From positions 1-38,584 of the forward strand of contig JAISWF010000158.1 of the NCBI GenBank assembly GCA_031271165.1: a stretch of DNA of 38,584 nucleotides. The letters run 5' to 3'. Within the stretch, counting starts at the first letter, position 1. Every line of letters starts with the position of its first letter. The stretch is from Deltaproteobacteria bacterium (lineage in GTDB: Bacteria; Desulfobacterota; Desulfarculia; Adiutricales; Adiutricaceae). Position numbers and translations under genes: made by a program. This document shows positions 33,501 through 38,584 of the stretch, piece by piece. The notes under the pieces were generated by a model that saw only the letters and a list, made by a program, of their open reading frames with translations, searched no databases and was not told the origin of the DNA.

Positions 33501-34373
33501 TCAACAATTCTCCCGCCTGATGGCCAGTCCAACCATGGCGGCGTCACGGTTGGGAGCAACGTTGTGGACTCGGATCATCTCTGCCCCCTTGGCTACGGCC
33601 ACAGCGGTGGCTGCCGATGTTGCCGGGTCCCGGCCCAGAGGATCTTTATGATTGGTGACGTGGCCCAAAAAGGCTTTGCGAGACAAGGCCATCAGAGAAT
33701 GAAAACCCTCCGGGATGACTTGGTCGAAACGGTTAAGCAGAGTAAGGTTGTGAATGGAATTTTTCCCAAAACCCAGCCCGGGGTCCAAAATTATCCTCTC
33801 CTTTAAGACTCCGGCCCGCATAGCGGCCTCAGCTCTTTCGATCAAAAAGGCTTTGACCTCGGCCACGACATCGTCATAGTGGGGCTCAATCTGCATGGTC
33901 CTGGGCTCCCCCTGCATATGCATGAGAATGACCGGTACCCCATGCCTGGCGGCTACGTCAAAAATCAGGGGATCGTTGCGGCCGGCAAAGATGTCGTTGA
34001 CAATAGAAGCTCCGGCGGCCAGAGCTTTTTCGGCCACCTCACTTTTATTAGTGTCCACCGAAATAGGCGGACAGTCTTTTCGGGCCACCAAGGCCTTCAG
34101 CACTGGCTCCAGCCTTCGCCATTCCTCGTGAGGCGGGGTCGGCAGAGAGCCGGGCCGAGTCGTTTCGGCCCCTAAATCCAAAAGATCAGCTCCCTCAGCC
34201 AAGTGTCGTTCAGCCAGCTCCAAGGCCTTGTCCGGTGAAAAAAAGAGCCCGCCATCGGAAAAGGAGTCTGGGGTGATGTTGATAATTCCCATAACCAGGG
34301 TTTGACTGAAATCAAGCAGGTAATTTCGGCCAAAACAGGACCAAGCCAGGATTTTATCTGTTTTATTACTCAT
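33501..34373 (-). CDS. folP: Dihydropteroate synthase
   Basis: FolP condenses p-aminobenzoate with hydroxymethyl-dihydropterin diphosphate in folate synthesis. The 290-aa TIM-barrel protein shows VMGIINITPDSFSDGG near residue 28, LLDLGAETTRPGS near 63, PISVDTNKSEVAEKAL near 100, IVNDIFAGRND near 119, ILMHMQGEPRTMQ near 148, ILDPGLGFGK near 196 and the C-terminal IRVHNVAPNRDA. GGGGG lies upstream of the ATG. It is the next gene after ftsH on the minus strand, as in many bacteria. Confidence 0.96.
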   Translation of the reverse strand: MSNKTDKILAWSCFGRNYLLDFSQTLVMGIINITPDSFSDGGLFFSPDKALELAERHLAEGADLLDLGAETTRPGSLPTPPHEEWRRLEPVLKALVARKDCPPISVDTNKSEVAEKALAAGASIVNDIFAGRNDPLIFDVAARHGVPVILMHMQGEPRTMQIEPHYDDVVAEVKAFLIERAEAAMRAGVLKERIILDPGLGFGKNSIHNLTLLNRFDQVIPEGFHSLMALSRKAFLGHVTNHKDPLGRDPATSAATAVAVAKGAEMIRVHNVAPNRDAAMVGLAIRRENC

Positions 34374-34791
34374 ATTAATCCCCCAAAGACAATCCTTTGA
34401 CTCTAAATCAAATGAATAAATTGGGTTTTAAACAGTTTTATATTAATTCGTAGTCATCAAGGTATTGCAAAAATCGGCCATACTTAAGCTTAAACAGTAA
34501 CTTGCTGCTTGCGGTTTATAGACCATAATCTTCCACAGACCGCCAATGGCACAAAATATGGGCTCCAGCCAAAAATTCGGTTGGTCTAAAAACCGACGAA
34601 CCCAAAACCGGGCCGCTTAAAATGAACCTGGGAAAAAAGGTCACCGAGTCCCCAAAAGCCTCAAGCCAAAAAATTAAAAGGACGCCACCAGAGCAAAGAC
34701 TAACAGCTAAGGAGACAGCCTGGGCCCTTAAAAAACCAAAAATATCACCCCTTGGGGCAGGGCTCTTATTTAAGGGCTGGGCCTGGCAGTT
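34374..34791. other. Intergenic region between ftsH and folP
   Basis: These 418 nt hold no supported gene. A 60-codon, Lys-rich plus-strand frame (34622-34804) overlaps the ftsH end, lacks a ribosome site and is not credible. The spacing suggests that folP may have its own promoter. Confidence 0.5.
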
Positions 34792-36702
34792 TTATAAGGA
34801 CTGAGGGGGCGCTGGTTGGGGTTCCGAGGGCGAAGGCCCGGCTGAAAACCTTAATTCGCCCCCCGGCTCGGGGACCTCCAAGCCTTCAGCTAAAATAGCT
34901 TCCCGACAAACCTTAATGACCTCAGCCGCATCCAGGGTCTCTTTTTCCAAAAGCAGCTCGCTTAAGGCTTTAAGAGTGTCCATGTGGGCTTTGATCAACT
35001 CTTTGGCCCGGGTGAGTCCCTGGGTCACCAGTTTATTGACCTCAGCATCAATGAGTTGGGCGGTCTCCTCAGAGTAGTCACGGTGCTGTGCGATCTCACG
35101 GCCCAGGAAGATTTGCTCTTCCTGCTTACCGAAGGACAAGGGGCCCAAAGCATCGCTCATGCCGTAACGGCAGACCATGTTGCGAGCCAGGGTGGTGGCC
35201 CTTTCGATATCGTTGGCCGCCCCGGTGGTCATCATATTGAGGGCTTCTTCTTCGGCTACCCGGCCGCCCATGAGAATCGCCAGGAGAGCCTTGAAGTAAT
35301 CACGACTGTAAGTGTACTTATCTTCCACCGGCAGATACTGGGTGACCCCCAGAGCCTTACCGCGGGGAATGATTGAGACCTTATGGATGGGATCCGAGCC
35401 TTCACTCAAAAGAGTGACCAGGGTGTGACCGGCCTCGTGCCAGGCAGTGGTCGTTTTTTCCTTGTCGCTCATGATCATGCTCTTGCGTTCGACCCCCATC
35501 ATGATCTTGTCACGGGCGGCCTCAAGGTCAATAGCTCCAACCTGTTCTTTATTGCTCCGAGCAGCCAGCAGAGCAGCTTCGTTGATGAGGTTTTCCAGAT
35601 CGGCCCCCGAAAAGCCAGGGGTCCCCCTGGCCACCACCTCAAGCTTGACCTCGGAAGCCAGGGGGACCTTTTTGCTGTGAACTTTTAAGATCTGCTCGCG
35701 GCCCTTAACGTCGGGCACCGGGACCACCACCTGACGATCGAAACGGCCAGGCCGCAGCAGGGCCGGGTCAAGAACGTCGGGACGGTTGGTGGCGGCAATG
35801 ACGATCAGGGCCTCGTTGGGCTCAAAACCGTCCATTTCGACCAGAAGCTGATTTAAAGTCTGCTCACGCTCATCATGGCCGCCGCCCAGTCCAGCGCCGC
35901 GGTGACGGCCAACGGCATCGATCTCATCAATAAAGAGAATACACGGCGAGCTCTTCTTGGCCTGGGCAAACATGTCCCTGACTCTCGATGCCCCAACGCC
36001 GACAAACATCTCCACAAAATCCGAACCGCTGATGGAAAAGAAAGGCACTCCGGCCTCGCCAGCGATAGCCCTGGCCAAAAGGGTCTTGCCAGTCCCCGGG
36101 GCCCCCATCAAAAGAACTCCTTTGGGGATTCGGCCGCCAAGCTTTACAAACTTGCTGGGGAACCTGAGAAAATCAATGATCTCCTCAAGCTCTCCTTTAG
36201 CTTCCTCAATGCCGGCCACATCTTCGAAGGTTATCTTTTTCTGCTCATCAGAGAGCATCCGGGCCCGGCTCTTGGCAAAACTTATGGCTTTCCCGCCGCC
36301 CTGCATCTGCCTCATGAAAAAAAGCCAGATGGCCACCAGAAGAATAATCTGAACCAGATTGCCCAAAAAAGCGTACCAGAAAGATGACGGCGGAGGCGCT
36401 ATCTGAACACTGACTCCGTTAGCCCGCAGCAGCGGCAACAACTCCTGATCATACGGCGGGATGAAGGCTCTCCATCTTGACCCAGAATTGACGGTGACTA
36501 TTATTTCCTGGTCGGTCAAAACAACTTGTTTGACCTCTTTGTTTTGGATGGCTTGCCAGACCTCGGAGTAACTCCGGTTGATACTAGTCTCATTGGGTCG
36601 GTAATAATTGTATATCCCTACCACGACCACGAGGATCATGGCCCAAATCAGGAGGTTGCGGGAAAATGATGTCAATTTAGTCTCCCAGGTTGCAATATCC
36701 AA
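34792..36702 (-). CDS. ftsH: ATP-dependent zinc metalloprotease FtsH
   Basis: FtsH is the membrane-anchored AAA+ protease that degrades misfolded membrane proteins and selected regulators. The 636-aa protein has two membrane helices (about 17-32 and 110-130) around a small periplasmic domain, Walker A GAPGTGKT (200-207), Walker [12 protein letters not shown] (255-265), the second region of homology [17 protein letters not shown] (306-322) and the zinc site HEAGH (422-426). The C-terminus is Pro-rich. The start is TTG at 36702 with no strong ribosome site; the N-terminal residues MDIATWETK precede the first helix at normal distance. Confidence 0.97.
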   Translation of the reverse strand: MDIATWETKLTSFSRNLLIWAMILVVVVGIYNYYRPNETSINRSYSEVWQAIQNKEVKQVVLTDQEIIVTVNSGSRWRAFIPPYDQELLPLLRANGVSVQIAPPPSSFWYAFLGNLVQIILLVAIWLFFMRQMQGGGKAISFAKSRARMLSDEQKKITFEDVAGIEEAKGELEEIIDFLRFPSKFVKLGGRIPKGVLLMGAPGTGKTLLARAIAGEAGVPFFSISGSDFVEMFVGVGASRVRDMFAQAKKSSPCILFIDEIDAVGRHRGAGLGGGHDEREQTLNQLLVEMDGFEPNEALIVIAATNRPDVLDPALLRPGRFDRQVVVPVPDVKGREQILKVHSKKVPLASEVKLEVVARGTPGFSGADLENLINEAALLAARSNKEQVGAIDLEAARDKIMMGVERKSMIMSDKEKTTTAWHEAGHTLVTLLSEGSDPIHKVSIIPRGKALGVTQYLPVEDKYTYSRDYFKALLAILMGGRVAEEEALNMMTTGAANDIERATTLARNMVCRYGMSDALGPLSFGKQEEQIFLGREIAQHRDYSEETAQLIDAEVNKLVTQGLTRAKELIKAHMDTLKALSELLLEKETLDAAEVIKVCREAILAEGLEVPEPGGELRFSAGPSPSEPQPAPPQSL

Positions 36703-37025
36703 CGATGCCCGGAGCGGCTTTCAAAATACCCTCAAGGCATCCTAACTAAAAAACGCAATCAGACCAGAACCGGAAACGACGGCCGACAGCGGCGCCCGGG
36801 TGGCCTCTTGGAGGACCAGAGGGTGACCGTCCCGACCTTGTCGGGGAACGGGGCGTGAGAAAATACGCCCCGAGTCGGATAGGGGAAGGCGGTCACACCA
36901 CTGCCGCCCAAGTCCAGGCAGGCCTGGAGCGAACTGTAGAATTTGACCAAGCGGCGACCAAAACACGGCGCCGAAAAAGACTTTAGGCCTTCCGCAATCC
37001 GGCCCGGGGCCGGTTCCCTGTCTGG
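36703..37025. other. Gap between infA and ftsH, with hairpin and open frame after the infA amber
   Basis: These 323 nt contain a 7-bp hairpin (GGGGCGT at 36850-36856 with ACGCCCC at 36865-36871) without a T-run. The frame of infA stays open after its TAG down to a TGA at 36759. No independent gene is supported. Confidence 0.5.
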
Positions 37026-37247
37026 CTAATTTTTTAAACGATAGGTAATAAGTCCATGGGTTGGATCATAAGGGGAAACGGCCACTTCCACGCGGTCGCC
37101 CATCAGAACACGTATTTTAAACCGTTTCAGCCGGCCCGATAGCATAGCTCTAATTTTGACACCCTCGCTGGTCTCGACTTCCATATGGCCATCTCCCAAC
37201 GTTTTGGTCACATATCCCTCAAGTTTAATCAGATCTTCGCGGGTCAA
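37026..37247 (-). CDS. infA: Translation initiation factor IF-1
   Basis: IF-1 binds the A site of the 30S subunit during initiation. The 73-aa protein is a single S1-type OB fold with the family pattern: REDLIKLEGYV, MEVETSEGVKIRAMLSGRLKRFKIRVLMGDRVEV and a C-terminal SPYDPTHGLITYRLKN. The start is TTG at 37247 with a perfect AAGGAGG just upstream. The stop is TAG; the same frame continues open for 88 codons to a TGA at 36759. The conventional end matches IF-1 length, so TAG is most likely a true stop. Confidence 0.95.
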   Translation of the reverse strand: MTREDLIKLEGYVTKTLGDGHMEVETSEGVKIRAMLSGRLKRFKIRVLMGDRVEVAVSPYDPTHGLITYRLKN

Positions 37248-37667
37248 TGTTCCTCCTTGTCGGGTCCAGCCCGACCCCGTCTCAAGCCGGGAAAGACTTG
37301 CCCGGCCGCAACAAAATGGTGCAACCGGACTTGACCATTTTAATCTACAGTCACTGTTTGGTCAAGCTACAATTTTAGATTTTCCAACTTAATAATTACC
37401 AATTTTTTGGTAAAAAAATAGCATAAATCATGATTTATAATATCTTAATATTCAGTTTTAGAAAATTTTCTACCATACTAAATATCTATGCCAACTAAAT
37501 AAAGCGACCCTTCGATACTCGCAATCTCACCGATTCCCTGAAGCCAAACCAGGCCAATTAAAGCTGGGCTTGGCCAAAATCAGCCCTTGGTTCGTTCGCT
37601 GGCTAGTTGTCCGTTGCAGGGGAATTTTTAGGAGGAGCGGAAGGTTAGCGGAGAAGAGGTCAGAGTC

Positions 37668-37803
37668 AGCCCGCTCAGGACGGGCTATCGCTACGGTTTA
37701 AGAGCGATATTTATAAAAAAAGCGGCAATCCATGTTAGCACCTTTGGCCAGTCCACGTAAAAGCCCCTGCTGGAACTATTGTCCCAGCAAGGGCATTTTT
37801 TTT
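37668..37803 (+). ncRNA. Candidate small structured RNA ending in an intrinsic terminator
   Basis: Two adjacent perfect stems, AGCCCG/CGGGCT (37668-37673 with 37681-37686) and ATCGCT/AGCGAT (37687-37692 with 37703-37708), are followed by about 55 unpaired nt and then a strong terminator. No ORF on either strand explains the terminator. I do not recognise an RNA family, and the 5' end is unknown and may lie further upstream. Confidence 0.35.
37763..37803 (+). terminator. Intrinsic terminator without an upstream gene
   Basis: A 14-nt arm GCCCCTGCTGGAAC (37763 onward) pairs at 12 of 14 positions with GTCCCAGCAAGGGC around the loop TATT. An A and eight T follow. The only protein genes nearby are on the other strand, so it probably ends an RNA gene. 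Confidence 0.85.
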
Positions 37804-38473
37804 CGCTGAACCAGACCGGAGGTGCTCCACCGGGCCCTAAGGAGGCACATATTCCTTCAGGCTCTTTTATAATACCCCACCAAGGCTCAAAATGCAAACT
37901 TTTAGCGATCGGTCGATCGGTTATTTTGGACGAGGCAGCCTAAAATTTGTTTGCACCTTTGGTAGCTTATCAAGTAACCATTGTCGAGGGATTCCCAGCC
38001 GGTGTCCAGGGCGATAATTGCGGCCGGTTTCTCACTAATAGCAGGTTTTGGTCAGCTAATGTCAATTGACAGTGAGATGGCACTCCACTGGTAAGTTTTC
38101 AGGTCCCAGGGGCCAGCGTCGGACACATTGTTTAATTGTTAAATAGTTGAGTCGATAGATGTAATCATTATATACTTAAAAACTAACTGTTTTAGCCTGT
38201 TCCAAAGACTTCCAGGATTAGTCCTCACTCTCTTAGCTCGGCCGGGTTTGGGGCCTTTCAGAAAAAGCTTGACATCATTATGGGTTTACTGATTAGCCCG
38301 CCGGCGCCGTTCGGCGTCTAGATTTCCCGGCCGGCAAAACAGTGGGCCGGCTCGGTAATATACTGTCGCAAATGAAGACTCAAAAAAATATCAATTAGCG
38401 ATTTGTTAATCACGGAAAGCTGGCATAGCAAGGCCGGGGCCGTTAAGGTTTCTTGACTTTAGTCAGTCATAAA

Positions 38474-38584
38474 TGATCAACCTGTAAAAATCCTCAAAAT
38501 CCTGAATTCTGAAAATTTTTATAAGTAATTTTAGGATGTTAAAAATGGCAAAATCGCTAAAATGGGGTTTTTACCGAGCGATCA
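38474..38584 (-). mobile_element. MITE-like 111-bp element, copy B (inverted)
   Basis: Read on the minus strand, it begins TGATCGCTCGGTAAAAA and ends TTTTTACAGGTTGATCA. It is the same length as copy A and about 81% identical without gaps; the block AGAATTCAGG and both outer ends are most conserved. The window ends on the last base of the element, so its outer flank and any target duplication cannot be seen. Confidence 0.8.

Larger units (their letters stand above)
37248..38584. other. 1.3-kb stretch without a protein gene
   Basis: No credible ORF is seen; the longest frame (68 codons, minus, 37691-37897) runs through a terminator hairpin. Bases 37370-37500 are AT-rich. The stretch holds a possible structured RNA (about 37668-37803) and copy B of the 111-bp element at the very end. 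Confidence 0.6.

Noticed and set aside
34622-34804. 60-codon Lys-rich plus frame between folP and ftsH
   Set aside because: It has no ribosome site, overlaps the end of ftsH on the other strand and has no family resemblance.
37691-37897. 68-codon minus frame
   Set aside because: It reads through a strong intrinsic terminator hairpin.
1-38584. CRISPR array
   Set aside because: The only regularly spaced repeats are the 12-bp arrays and the 66-bp coding repeat; none has spacers.

Overview
The window reads as a contiguous piece of a bacterial chromosome with moderately GC-rich genes separated by several long, visibly AT-rich gaps. About 30 protein genes and one tRNA gene can be supported. Housekeeping genes (ftsH, folP, glmM, scpA/scpB, holB, ricT, infA, a UvrD/PcrA helicase) dominate. 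The most diagnostic block is a bacterial-type pyrrolysine cassette, pylT-pylSn-pylSc-pylB-pylC (18688-22359), with the synthetase split into separate N- and C-terminal genes. That split and the anaerobe-flavoured accessory genes (CbiZ corrinoid salvage, AmmeMemoRadiSam protein B, a methanogen-like thymidylate synthase) suggest an anaerobic member of the Desulfobacterota/deltaproteobacteria. This is an inference; a Firmicute is less likely but not excluded.

Layout. 1-428: no certain gene, one doubtful small ORF. 429-6289 (minus): helicase, a three-domain thymidylate synthase-like protein, dCMP deaminase and a ParB-like hypothetical protein. The deaminase makes dUMP, the substrate expected for the synthase. 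6755-9475: aldo/keto reductase, an ABC ATPase and a short GNAT of the N-acetylglutamate synthase type. 9526-12646 (minus): site-2 protease, scpA and scpB as one operon, then a TrmN6-like methyltransferase gene. 13124-18380 (plus): YhaM-like exoribonuclease, holB and ricT, two of them with long disordered tails. 18688-22859 (plus): the pyl cassette followed by trmL, where pylD would be expected. 23380-26640 (plus): AmmeMemoRadiSam B, an APH-fold kinase and a tandem Usp protein, closed by a bidirectional terminator shared with cbiZ (minus). 28772-29152: a small secreted protein with its own strong terminator. 29980-37247 (minus): infA, ftsH, folP, cdaA, cdaR and glmM, i.e. the c-di-AMP/cell-wall precursor cluster. 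37248-38584: no protein gene, but a structured candidate RNA with an intrinsic terminator and a copy of a 111-bp repeat.

Main points for a second look. (1) The pyl cassette encodes the tRNA, the charging enzyme and the first two biosynthetic enzymes but has no pylD, and no Pyl-containing methyltransferase gene is present. (2) Two gap-free, about 81% identical copies of a 111-bp element with 17-bp imperfect terminal inverted repeats (29365-29475 and, inverted, 38474-38584) define a MITE-like family; the second copy ends exactly at the window edge. (3) infA stops at an amber codon followed in frame by 88 open codons, which matters in a genome with an amber-decoding tRNA. (4) The thymidylate synthase-like protein has an unusual fused architecture. 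Many genes here start with TTG or GTG, and only 3 of the 30 protein genes called with moderate or better confidence end in TAG.
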